DNA from: an uncultured Deferribacteraceae bacterium
Lineage (GTDB): Bacteria > Chrysiogenota > Deferribacteres > Deferribacterales > Mucispirillaceae
Assembly (NCBI GenBank): GCA_947039395.1
Contig: CAMQYS010000006.1
Coordinates: forward strand, 1 to 64,000
Direction of reading: 5' to 3'
DNA: 64,000 nt
The notes beneath the pieces are model-generated. The model saw only the letters and a program-made list of their open reading frames with translations, ran no database searches and was not told where the DNA came from. Position 1 is the stretch's first letter; each line of letters begins with the position of its first letter. Below are positions 55,920 through 64,000 of this stretch, one piece after another. A program made the position numbers and the translations under genes.

Positions 55920-56924
55920 ATGAGTTGCAAAGTTGGAATTAACGGTTTTGGACGTATAGGACGTTCAGTTTTTAGAGCGGTATTAGCTGATAAAAATTTA
56001 GGGATTGATTTTGTTGCAATAAATGATTTAACTAATCCACAAACAATAGCACATCTACTAAAATACGACTCAGTACATGGTACTTTACCAAATGAGGTTG
56101 TAGCAGGAGATGGATATATATCAGTTGATGGTAAAAAAATACAGATTACTGCAGAGAGAGATCCAGCAAACCTTCCTTGGAAAAGTGTTGGAGCTGAAAT
56201 TGTTTTAGAGTCAACAGGTTTATTCACTAAAAGAGCTGATGCTGAAAAACATATTAATGCAGGCGCAAAAAAAGTTATTATATCTGCTCCAGCGACAGAT
56301 GAAGATATTACTGTTGTTTTAGGAGTAAATTTTGATAAATATGATAAAAGTAAACATAACATAATATCTAATGCATCTTGTACAACAAATTGCTTAGCAC
56401 CTGTTGCTAAGATATTACATGATAAGTTTGTTATTGAGCACGGATTAATGACAACTGTTCATTCATACACAAACGATCAGAATATTTTAGATTTACCACA
56501 TGGTGATATTCGTAGAGCACGTGCTGCTACGATGAGCACTATACCTACATCTACTGGTGCTGCAAAAGCTGTTGGGCTTGTTCTACCAGAACTTAAAGGT
56601 AAGTTAGATGGGTTTGCAGTAAGAGTTCCTACACCTAATGTTTCATTAGTTGATCTTGTTTGTAGAGTGGGTAAAAATGTTACAGTAGCAGATATTAACA
56701 ATGCTATAAAAGATGTGGCTGATCAAGGTGATTTAAAAGGTGTTCTTCTTTATACTGAAGAGGAGTTAGTTTCGATAGATTATAACGGTTGTAGCTACTC
56801 GTCAGTATTTGATGCTAAGTTAACTAAAGTTATGGATGAGAGAATGGTTAAGATTATCGCTTGGTACGATAATGAAACTGGATATTCAACTAGAACAGCT
56901 GAACTTATGACAAGAGTTTTATAA
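55920..56924 (+). CDS. gap: Glyceraldehyde-3-phosphate dehydrogenase, 334 aa
   Basis: Glycolytic oxidoreductase. NAD loop VGINGFGRIGR, catalytic C154 in SNASCTTNCLAP, sugar-phosphate site STGAAKAVG, and WYDNETGYS at the end. Start is the ATG at 55920, with GGAGGAAG upstream; an ATG 24 bases earlier would precede that site. No pgk or tpi gene is adjacent. A strong terminator follows. Confidence 0.97.
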   Translation: MSCKVGINGFGRIGRSVFRAVLADKNLGIDFVAINDLTNPQTIAHLLKYDSVHGTLPNEVVAGDGYISVDGKKIQITAERDPANLPWKSVGAEIVLESTGLFTKRADAEKHINAGAKKVIISAPATDEDITVVLGVNFDKYDKSKHNIISNASCTTNCLAPVAKILHDKFVIEHGLMTTVHSYTNDQNILDLPHGDIRRARAATMSTIPTSTGAAKAVGLVLPELKGKLDGFAVRVPTPNVSLVDLVCRVGKNVTVADINNAIKDVADQGDLKGVLLYTEEELVSIDYNGCSYSSVFDAKLTKVMDERMVKIIAWYDNETGYSTRTAELMTRVL

Positions 56925-57034
56925 AATAAATTATAAATTATTAGTATAGATATTTTTAGAAGCTGATGATTGACTTATAGTGAGTTGGTTGATTTAGTTT
57001 TGTAACAATATTAAAAGTTAAAAATTATAAAAAT

Positions 57035-57097
57035 ACTCGTCTCTTTATTTTGAAGTTTACGTATAGATAAGCTTTTATTAAGAGGCGAGTTTTTTTG
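57035..57097 (+). terminator. Rho-independent terminator after gap
   Basis: ACTCGTCTCTT (57035-57045) pairs with AAGAGGCGAGT (57080-57090), with one G-T wobble, and is followed by TTTTTTG. An 11-bp stem with seven T residues, about 110 bases after the gap stop codon. Confidence 0.88.
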
Positions 57098-57129
57098 TGT
57101 GTATATACTTTTGCAATGTGTGTAAATAG

Positions 57130-57854
57130 CGACACTTGTTGTAAGTAGAGTTGTTTTTGCGGCATCAAACTCTATTAGAAATTTAATAATTATCGTATCA
57201 TTAATAGTTCTTTTAGTTGTTGTTGTAGCGATATTTTATTTTTCAAAAACAATGTCTAAGGGTATAGCTGTTATACAAAATGGACTGGTAGATTTCTTTG
57301 AATTTTTAAACTATAAGAAACAAGATATTGAGTTAATTAAATTTAGATCAAACGATTAAATAGGTTCTATGGCGAAGGCGATAAATGAGAATATAGGACA
57401 AATTCAAGAATCGCTTAAACAAGATGCAAAACTTGTAGAAGATGCACTTGTTATAGTTGAAGAAGCTAAAGTCGGTAAATTTATGAGTCAAATAGTATCC
57501 TCAACAAACAACCCTCAACTTTTAAGATTGCGTAATGTTTTAAATGATATGGTAGAAACTTTATCTAACGTAGTTGGTTCAGATCTTGAACGCACAAAAG
57601 CAGCGTTAATTGAGTATACAGAGCATAACTTTTCAGTTGTAATTGAGAACCCTCAAGGTATGGAAACATTGCTAAACACTTTAGGAGAGAGAATGCGTGA
57701 AATGCTTACTACGAGTCAAAGTTTTGCAAACATATTATCTACTCATGCAGAGGAGTTAAAAATAACTATCACTGGTTTATCAGACTCATCTCACGAGCAA
57801 GCGGTTGCATTATCTGAACGTAGGGGTAGTGTTATAAGTAGGCTATGTGAGTAA
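57130..57854 (+). pseudogene. Truncated chemoreceptor gene
   Basis: The frame begins without a start in the receptor's second membrane helix (LIIIVSLIVLLVVVVAIFYF) and HAMP-like region, meets a TAA in SND*IGSMAK where glutamate is expected, and continues from an ATG at 57369 as AINENIGQIQESLKQDAKLV to NTLGERMREML, a helical linker known from another chemoreceptor subtype. It stops at 57854 after SSHEQAVALSE, just before the methylation and signalling part, which is missing. Both ends are lost. It differs from the two receptors at 15-19 kb. Confidence 0.78.
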
Positions 57855-57903
57855 TAACGAATGATAAATGTCATTTAGCATGATGAGTAAAACAACCTAC
57901 TCT

Positions 57904-59853
57904 CTATAATAAATTAAATTTATTTTGCGTTGCAATCTCTTTAAGATACTCTATAACCTCTTTATGTCCTTTTTTTTGAGCGAGCATAAGAGCTGTTTCA
58001 TTTTTGTTAGTTACAGCATTTATATCTGATCCAGCTCCAACCAATATCTTTACGGTATATCTATCACCAACTTGGACAGCTTTTAAGAAAGCTGTATAAC
58101 CGTGCTTATCTCTATTTTCAACATCATACCCGTTCCGAAGAAGATCTCGTACATATCCAACTGAACCATCTTCAATTATCTGCATCATGTACTCTATTAC
58201 ACCTAGAGACTCAAACTCTTCATTAATAACCGCACCGTTAGATATTAAATAATCAACCATTTTTTTATTACCTATCCATATTGCATAATCAACTGGAGCT
58301 ACACAAGAATTTGTTTTGATATTTACATCTGCACCGTTTTCTACAAGAAGTTTTACTGTATCAATATAATTGTTTTTGGTTGCATAAAATAAAGCTGTTG
58401 AACCGTCACGAGTTTGAGTATCTATTATAGCTCCATATTTTAGAAGAAGTTCTGCATATTTTGGATCATCACTTAAGCCTGATGATGTGATAGGATAATC
58501 TTCTGCCTTAGATATCCCATGAACATTAGCACCCGCTTCTAGCAACATTTCAACAACAACAAGTGGAGATTGTGGTAGAGATGCAAGTAGAGCAGGCGAA
58601 CCCCACTCATCAGTAGCGTTAACATCAGCACCGTTATCAATAAGATATTTAACAAGATCAACATTAGGTTTAAATGATACCTCTTCAGTTAATAGAGTAT
58701 TGTTATCATACACGGTGTTTACATCTACACCGTTATCAATTAACAGTTTTATAAGAAGGTAATTATCTTGATCCCTAGCATGAAACAGTAGAGGCTTTTT
58801 ATTTGGTTTATTACTCTCAACAAACTTTGCACCGTTTTTAAAAAGTGTTTCAGCGTAATCATAATCGTAGAAACTGCCACTCAGTATATTTTCTAAAGCT
58901 GTTTCGCCATCACTATTTTTACTATTAATATCAAACCCTTTACTTATAAGATACTCAACTAAAAATGCACTTCTTTTATCATGATGATTTCTCCACCATA
59001 CCGATTTTATCTCATCATCTGTTAAAGTTATTTTTATGTTTTTCTCTTCTAAATGTTTTAAAGTTTTAGCGTTTATATTTTCCATTATTTTAATTTTATC
59101 GCTAGATAGAACAGTTGTATCAATATTTGTATCTATTAGATAATCTATAATATCTAAATTTTTACCATCTACTGCATAGTAGAACAAATTTCTGCCTTTA
59201 CTATCTTTTAAAGTTAGATCAATATTTTTATTTTTTCCAATTACATATTTAAAAAGTTTATAATTACCTTTTGCAACAATAGGCATCAATATATTAGTTT
59301 TGAAATTTGGTTCGACATAATTTGTATCAGCGCCTTTTTTAATTAAATATATTACGATATTAGAATCGATGTTTTTCGCTGTGATTGCGTAATATATTAT
59401 CGGTAGTGATTCAACTTTTTGATTAACATCAGCACCTTTCTTAATAATATATTTTACTAGATCATACTTTTTTGCAAGAATCGCTATCAGTAAAGGAGAG
59501 TACTCTATATCCTTAAAAACCCCGGGTGTCTTTTTCAGCGTAAGAGGAGCAATATCTAAGATATATTTTATAAATTTATTATCACAAGTGTTTATTGATT
59601 GAATGATAATTCCATTTGCCAGCCTATTATGAACCATGAAAGTATCAGGATTATTTTTGATATATGTTTTCATCTCTTGAAGGTTACATGTATTAATGAT
59701 AGGTTTAAGATTTTGGACTATTTCGCTTATTTTGATCATTTTTTTTTTCGGATCTATATTTTGTTCTGCATAAGTGTTACTTATGATAGGTGATGATAGT
59801 AGTATTATTGTTGATAATATTGTAAATATAATTAATTGAAAGATTTGATTCAT
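57904..59853 (-). CDS. Large secreted ankyrin-repeat protein, 649 aa
   Basis: A signal peptide (MNQIFQLIIFTILSTIILLS, cleavage near TYA-EQN) is followed by a non-ankyrin segment of about 60 residues and then some 14 ankyrin repeats to the C-terminus, some degenerate (NYIDTVKLLVENGADVNIKT is regular). The start is the ATG at 59853 with AAGGA upstream; an ATG 60 bases earlier adds residues ahead of the signal peptide. Exported to the periplasm or beyond. Partner unknown. Convergent with the truncated chemoreceptor. Confidence 0.88.
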   Translation of the reverse strand: MNQIFQLIIFTILSTIILLSSPIISNTYAEQNIDPKKKMIKISEIVQNLKPIINTCNLQEMKTYIKNNPDTFMVHNRLANGIIIQSINTCDNKFIKYILDIAPLTLKKTPGVFKDIEYSPLLIAILAKKYDLVKYIIKKGADVNQKVESLPIIYYAITAKNIDSNIVIYLIKKGADTNYVEPNFKTNILMPIVAKGNYKLFKYVIGKNKNIDLTLKDSKGRNLFYYAVDGKNLDIIDYLIDTNIDTTVLSSDKIKIMENINAKTLKHLEEKNIKITLTDDEIKSVWWRNHHDKRSAFLVEYLISKGFDINSKNSDGETALENILSGSFYDYDYAETLFKNGAKFVESNKPNKKPLLFHARDQDNYLLIKLLIDNGVDVNTVYDNNTLLTEEVSFKPNVDLVKYLIDNGADVNATDEWGSPALLASLPQSPLVVVEMLLEAGANVHGISKAEDYPITSSGLSDDPKYAELLLKYGAIIDTQTRDGSTALFYATKNNYIDTVKLLVENGADVNIKTNSCVAPVDYAIWIGNKKMVDYLISNGAVINEEFESLGVIEYMMQIIEDGSVGYVRDLLRNGYDVENRDKHGYTAFLKAVQVGDRYTVKILVGAGSDINAVTNKNETALMLAQKKGHKEVIEYLKEIATQNKFNLL

Positions 59854-60070
59854 AGGTGTGTCCTTAGATGTAAGAGGTTTTATTATGCTACGATGTGTAG
59901 ATGTGTTTGTCAATAATAAAATATAATAATTGCTATAAAATAAGTTTACCTTATTGAATTTGCTTACTATTTATGATATAGTTAAGTATATAGATATCAC
60001 AATGGATTTTAAACCTCATATAAATATTTACAGTAAATATTATTTACTAAAAGTTTTAAAGGAGTTTTAG

Positions 60071-61480
60071 ATGTATGATATATTAATCAAAAACGCAAGA
60101 GTTGTTGATCCGATTAATGGTATAGATAAAGTTACTGATTTAGCTATTGTTGATGGCAAGGTAGCATTAATTGAAGATGATATATCACTCTCTAAAAGTA
60201 GAGAGGTTTACGATTTTACTGATAAAATTTTGATATCAGGTTTAATAGATACTCATGTTCATTTAGGTTCGATGTGGGGAAGCCACTACGGACAATTTAT
60301 GCTTGCTAAGGCGGGTGTTACTACCTGTTTAGATTTAGCAGGACCTATTGATGATATCATCGGTTCAATAAAAGATTACGGTGCAGGGCTTAATATTGCG
60401 TCATTACAATACGCATCACCTCCATACACTTTTACAACATCAAACCCTAGTAAGTTAGAGATTGAAAGATTGATTGATGAGTCTTTATCTAAAGGCTCGA
60501 TCGGTGTAAAACTGTTAGGTGGGCATTATCCACTTGAGCCATTAGTATCAGAAACTTTAATCAATACAGCAAGCAGTAAAGGAGCATATGTTGCATGGCA
60601 TGCAGGCTCAACTGTGACTGGTTCAAATATCAATGGTATGATAGAGGCTGTTCAGATTGCAGGTAAAAATTTTTTACACCTACCTCATATTAATAGTTAC
60701 TGTAGGGGTGCTATTCACTCTGAAATAGAAGAGGTTACGATCGCAATTGATCTATTAAAAAACAGTAGAAATATATATAGTGAGTCATATATTTCACCTA
60801 TGAACGGTACACGTTTAACTTGTGAGAATAATATTCCTATTAGTCATGTAACACAGAGCTGTCTAAAAAGGTTTGGATATGAGGCTACAGCTGATGGTAT
60901 AAAGAGAGCGTTTTTAGATTGCAGAGTTAATGCAGTTGTTGAAGTTGGAAATGAGAGTGTGTTATTAACTGGAGAAGAGGGTTTAGATGCGTGGATAGAA
61001 GTTTCTACAAATATAGGTGGCAGTTTTGCTGTAAACCCACCGTTATCACGAATGGCATTACTATCTGCTAAAGATGATAACGATAGATTTGTTGTCGATG
61101 CGATATCAACAGATGGTGGTTGTATACCTAGAAATGTTTTACTCTCTAAAGGTGTTCCTCTTGTTAAGTTAGATATATTATCATTGAATGAATATATAAT
61201 CAAAGCTAGTTATAATCCGTCAAGATTGTTAAGATTAGAAAATAAAGGACATCTATCTATCGGTGCTGATGCTGATATAACTATTATTGATTATAATTTA
61301 GATAAAGCTGTCGCATCATTTGTTGATGGTAGGTTAATTATGTATCAAGGATTAGTTATTGGAAAAGGTGCAAATATTATTTGTACAGTTCAAGGTGAAA
61401 AATCTATAAAGTCAGAAGGGTTGAAATCAATTATAGTAGATCCAAGTCTAAAACCGTTAACGATGTGGAACGGCAGATAA
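60071..61480 (+). CDS. Amidohydrolase, 469 aa
   Basis: Metal-dependent hydrolase of the amidohydrolase superfamily: metal histidines H62 and H64 in DTHVHLG, a lysine in GSIGVKLLGGHYP that may be carboxylated, histidines in AWHAGS and LPHINSY, and the catalytic aspartate in AISTDGG. Closest in feel to dihydroorotase/hydantoinase-like enzymes, but the substrate cannot be assigned. AAAGGAG precedes the ATG. Not adjacent to pyrimidine genes. Confidence 0.82.
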   Translation: MYDILIKNARVVDPINGIDKVTDLAIVDGKVALIEDDISLSKSREVYDFTDKILISGLIDTHVHLGSMWGSHYGQFMLAKAGVTTCLDLAGPIDDIIGSIKDYGAGLNIASLQYASPPYTFTTSNPSKLEIERLIDESLSKGSIGVKLLGGHYPLEPLVSETLINTASSKGAYVAWHAGSTVTGSNINGMIEAVQIAGKNFLHLPHINSYCRGAIHSEIEEVTIAIDLLKNSRNIYSESYISPMNGTRLTCENNIPISHVTQSCLKRFGYEATADGIKRAFLDCRVNAVVEVGNESVLLTGEEGLDAWIEVSTNIGGSFAVNPPLSRMALLSAKDDNDRFVVDAISTDGGCIPRNVLLSKGVPLVKLDILSLNEYIIKASYNPSRLLRLENKGHLSIGADADITIIDYNLDKAVASFVDGRLIMYQGLVIGKGANIICTVQGEKSIKSEGLKSIIVDPSLKPLTMWNGR

Positions 61481-61638
61481 TGATTGCCATTATGTGACTA
61501 AGATTATTATGTTACTGATTAAAAGATAGTTCGCTACATATATATAAGTGTATGTTAATTATTGATATATTGATCTATTTTGTTAGTTATAGTATCATAG
61601 GGATAGATTTATTAATTATGTATATTAAGGAGGATTAA

Positions 61639-62142
61639 ATGAGTAAGTATCATTTTTTAAAATATAATGATGAGAAAGTAGTAGAAAATAGTGAAACGGA
61701 TTTTGGTTGGAGAAATCCGATATCAGATCTTGAAAATGGAATAAGACATGTAATAACAGGAAATATAAATTACATCAAAGATAAAGATGATAACAATAAT
61801 ATATTAGAAGTGGGAGATACTGTGTATCTCTACTGTGGTGGAACTAAAAGAACAGATAACGGACGTAGTGGTATATACGGTCGTGGTAAAATAGTAGATT
61901 TTTTGATTGCTACGAAACTTGATTATGAAAATGGGGATGGTAACTTAAAGTTTGCTCTTATTAAATTGGATACAAACTTAGGTATCGATAAACAGCCGCT
62001 GTTAAGCTATAAAGATGGTATAGATTATCTAAAAGATATTGTTATAAGCAAGTCAACTTTACATAATTGGGGACATTGCATACTTACTGATGAAGAGGTT
62101 AAATTAATTGAAGATGGAATAGCAAATACAGATGCTAGTTAG
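61639..62142 (+). CDS. Hypothetical protein, possibly EVE/PUA-like, 167 aa
   Basis: The opening YHFLKYNDEKVVENSETDFG with a later VGDTVYLYCGGTKRTDNGRS and GIYGRGKIVDF recalls the beta-barrel of EVE/PUA-like domains, which recognise modified bases and occur in defence and restriction genes. The similarity is loose and from memory. AAGGAGG precedes the ATG. Stands alone. Confidence 0.65.
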   Translation: MSKYHFLKYNDEKVVENSETDFGWRNPISDLENGIRHVITGNINYIKDKDDNNNILEVGDTVYLYCGGTKRTDNGRSGIYGRGKIVDFLIATKLDYENGDGNLKFALIKLDTNLGIDKQPLLSYKDGIDYLKDIVISKSTLHNWGHCILTDEEVKLIEDGIANTDAS

Positions 62143-62578
62143 CAATAAATAATTTATAATTATAACTCTTTTCTACTAATTCAAATTATTTGCATTAGCA
62201 GATGAGTTATATTTTATAGTTGGGTTTAGATTAAAAGTTATCAATTATAAGTTTTAGTGATATTTTGAATGGAATATAATATAACTTTATATCTAGTTTC
62301 TTACTTCATATTAATCTTAAATATAATATGTAGCTGTTTTTTCTAATTACTATGTGCCTTATATAAATTATAAGCTTTTTATTATTTGATATTATGTTAC
62401 AAGCAAACCGCAGAAAGATTCTCTACTGGATTTATTAGCACTTTTAGACTGAATATTTAAGTTGATGCTTAACTATTTGATAGTTAATTTATATTAGCTT
62501 TTTAAATACCATCTATCAATTAGAGTATTTTGAGTTTGAAATATAGAACTATTCAATATTAATAAATGGAGTAATATT
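62143..62578. other. Intergenic, no gene seen
   Basis: About 435 bases of AT-rich sequence between two accessory genes. No hairpin with a T run, tRNA or coding signal was recognised. The promoter of the SUKH-like gene should lie at its right end. Confidence 0.45.
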
Positions 62579-63223
62579 ATGATGGATTTTAAACCTTACA
62601 TGAAAGATTTTTTTGAAAAGTATTATAATAAAATTATATCTGATTTTTCTGGTACTATTAGGAGCTCTGATATACCAAAGGAGATGTTAGTTGATGATGC
62701 TGATCCAACTCAAGAATATAATAGTTGGAAATTAGTGGAGTCTACTGTGACAGATGAAGAGTTGAACGAACTTGAAAAAAAATTAGGTATAAAATTTCCA
62801 CAAATAATTCGTGATTTTCTTTCAACATACTTTCATTGCTTTAATACACCGATAGGTAAAAACTCTATAAAGGATCCTTTTCGTGGTATCTATCATGCTT
62901 GGAACCCTTTATTAGTTGAATCTGGGTATCTTCCTTTTACATGGGATTATGATCATTATTACATTTTATGTATAAAGCTTACAGATATAGATAATTATGA
63001 AAAATGTGGTATTTATCAAATAGGGTATGACAAGCTTTTTGATATAGATTACGATCCTAGTTATTATAAAGATACTGAAGATTTAGATGTAGATGAGCGT
63101 GTAGATTTGAAAGATGAGCTTGCAGATTGTATATTGGAAGTCCATAAAAATATGGAGTTCGTAAACGATAATTTTAAAGTATTCTTAGATAATCTTCTAT
63201 TAAGTAGTAAAAAACGTTCATAG
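62579..63223 (+). CDS. SMI1/KNR4 (SUKH) family protein, 214 aa
   Basis: The stretch VTDEELNELEKKLGIKFPQI followed by IRDFLSTYF is the SMI1/KNR4 signature, and hydrophobic strands with a WDYDHYYIL phrase follow. Bacterial SUKH proteins are often immunity proteins against nuclease or other polymorphic toxins. No toxin gene is adjacent, so here it is an orphan. ATG at 62579, or the ATG codon next to it; GGAG lies upstream. Confidence 0.82.
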   Translation: MMDFKPYMKDFFEKYYNKIISDFSGTIRSSDIPKEMLVDDADPTQEYNSWKLVESTVTDEELNELEKKLGIKFPQIIRDFLSTYFHCFNTPIGKNSIKDPFRGIYHAWNPLLVESGYLPFTWDYDHYYILCIKLTDIDNYEKCGIYQIGYDKLFDIDYDPSYYKDTEDLDVDERVDLKDELADCILEVHKNMEFVNDNFKVFLDNLLLSSKKRS

Positions 63224-63423
63224 CTCTTCCATGTATCAATAATTTTTATATGGTTCTATTGATGCGATGTGATGTTTTTTCTCTTATGGTTACATATATT
63301 AATAATATTAAATTTTGACATGTTTCCCTTTTTATATCTGTATTTCTATGCTATGTATAGGTATAATCAATATCGTGTTGTTTTGAAGTATATTACATAG
63401 TCTACTTATAGGCATATTAAACT

Positions 63424-63840
63424 TTATTCGCCTATGATTTTTATAAGTACTCGTTTCTCTCTTTTTCCATCAAACTCAAAATAGAATATCTGTTCCCAAG
63501 TACCAAAATCAAGTTTGCCTTCTGTTATTGCAACAACTGTTTCACGTCCCATGATTGTTCTTTTAAGATGAGCATCAGCGTTATCTTCATATCCGTTATG
63601 GCGATACTGATCATACGGTTTTTCAGGAGCTAGTTTTTCAAGCCATACCTCGTAATCATGATGTAATCCAGACTCATCATCATTTATAAAAACAGATGCT
63701 GTAATATTCATAGCATTAACTAAAACTAAACCCTCTTTTATACCACTATCATTTATAGCCTTTTGAACATCAGATGAGATATTAACTAATCCACGTCTTT
63801 TTGGTATCTCAAAGAAAAGTTCTTTACGATAATTTTTCAT
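63424..63840 (-). CDS. yjbQ: YjbQ/UPF0047 family protein, 138 aa
   Basis: Complete member of the YjbQ family: [52 protein letters not shown] and [16 protein letters not shown] are its conserved blocks. The usual annotation is secondary thiamine-phosphate synthase, a weak activity, and the true role is open. AAGGT precedes the ATG. Confidence 0.93.
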   Translation of the reverse strand: MKNYRKELFFEIPKRRGLVNISSDVQKAINDSGIKEGLVLVNAMNITASVFINDDESGLHHDYEVWLEKLAPEKPYDQYRHNGYEDNADAHLKRTIMGRETVVAITEGKLDFGTWEQIFYFEFDGKREKRVLIKIIGE

Positions 63841-63960
63841 AAGGTAACCTCACAACTTTTCAATAATTATAAAGTTAATAGATAGAATTGTAAAGCTATT
63901 CATTGCTTAAAAATAGTAAATTAGAGAGTAGAATATTATAATAAAAGTTAGATTGCGATT
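63841..63960. other. Short intergenic stretch before the right edge
   Basis: No signal recognised apart from the ribosome site of yjbQ at its left end. Confidence 0.4.
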
Positions 63961-64000
63961 TTAGAGATCGTAATCAATTTCTTCAATAGCTTTAATTATA
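63961..64000 (-). CDS. 3' tip of a gene entering from the right edge
   Basis: The minus strand reads IIKAIEEIDYDL and a TAA stop at 63961-63963. Twelve codons are too few to identify. It would be in the same direction as yjbQ, upstream of it. Confidence 0.35.
   Translation of the reverse strand, partial: IIKAIEEIDYDL

Overview
The window is a strongly AT-rich stretch of a chromosome from a Gram-negative, motile bacterium that probably respires without or with little oxygen. Evidence for a double membrane is the lipoprotein signal peptides, a predicted outer-membrane barrel with a LolA-like protein, and a MurE with the DNPR motif of meso-diaminopimelate ligases. Chemoreceptors indicate chemotaxis, and a futalosine hydrolase indicates menaquinone made by the futalosine route. 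Long ankyrin- and TPR-repeat proteins recall host-associated bacteria. A Deferribacterota organism (Mucispirillum-like) would fit, but this is an inference from gene content and memory and was not tested.

Layout. 1-10.3 kb: a 29-bp tandem array at the edge, an ankyrin protein, ahpC, the run mgtE-recO, an oligopeptide-type ABC ATPase overlapping cysS, an M29 aminopeptidase, a zinc-ribbon protein and metF. 10.3-18.8 kb: a degenerate lytic-transglycosylase-like protein, mqnB, a very large kelch lipoprotein, and two chemoreceptors that share 245 identical bases. 18.8-25.9 kb: an accessory and decaying region. It holds a broken membrane protein gene, a TPR gene without a normal start, and a series of small minus-strand cargo genes. 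Among these lie three direct repeats that look like the 3' end of a MobA/MobL-type relaxase gene, each followed by one small gene. Several of these genes carry nonsense codons or frameshifts.

25.9-38.0 kb: iadA, a TPR protein, an ankyrin lipoprotein divergent from a five-gene operon (LolA-like protein, beta-barrel, ABC ATPase, two FtsX-like permeases), then gpmI-comF. 38.0-55.8 kb: a division and cell-wall (dcw) cluster, mraZ-rsmH-ftsL-ftsI-murE-murF-mraY-murD-ftsW-murG-murC-ddl-ftsQ-ftsA-ftsZ, followed by a glycosyltransferase. murB is not in it. Its leader holds a sigma-70-type promoter followed at once by five TGGNN-like boxes at an exact 10-bp period, which fits autoregulation by MraZ, and then a 15-bp-period tandem repeat. 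55.8-64 kb: gap, a truncated chemoreceptor, a 649-residue ankyrin protein, an amidohydrolase, two small accessory proteins (one SUKH/SMI1-like), yjbQ, and the 3' tip of a gene entering from the right edge.

The genes combine basic housekeeping (septal peptidoglycan synthesis, glycolysis, folate and peptide metabolism) with a repeat-protein and immunity-like accessory set. The most unusual parts are the relaxase-tail-tagged cassette array at 20.7-25.8 kb, the MraZ-type control region, and the LolA/barrel/FtsX operon. No tRNA, rRNA or CRISPR array was seen.
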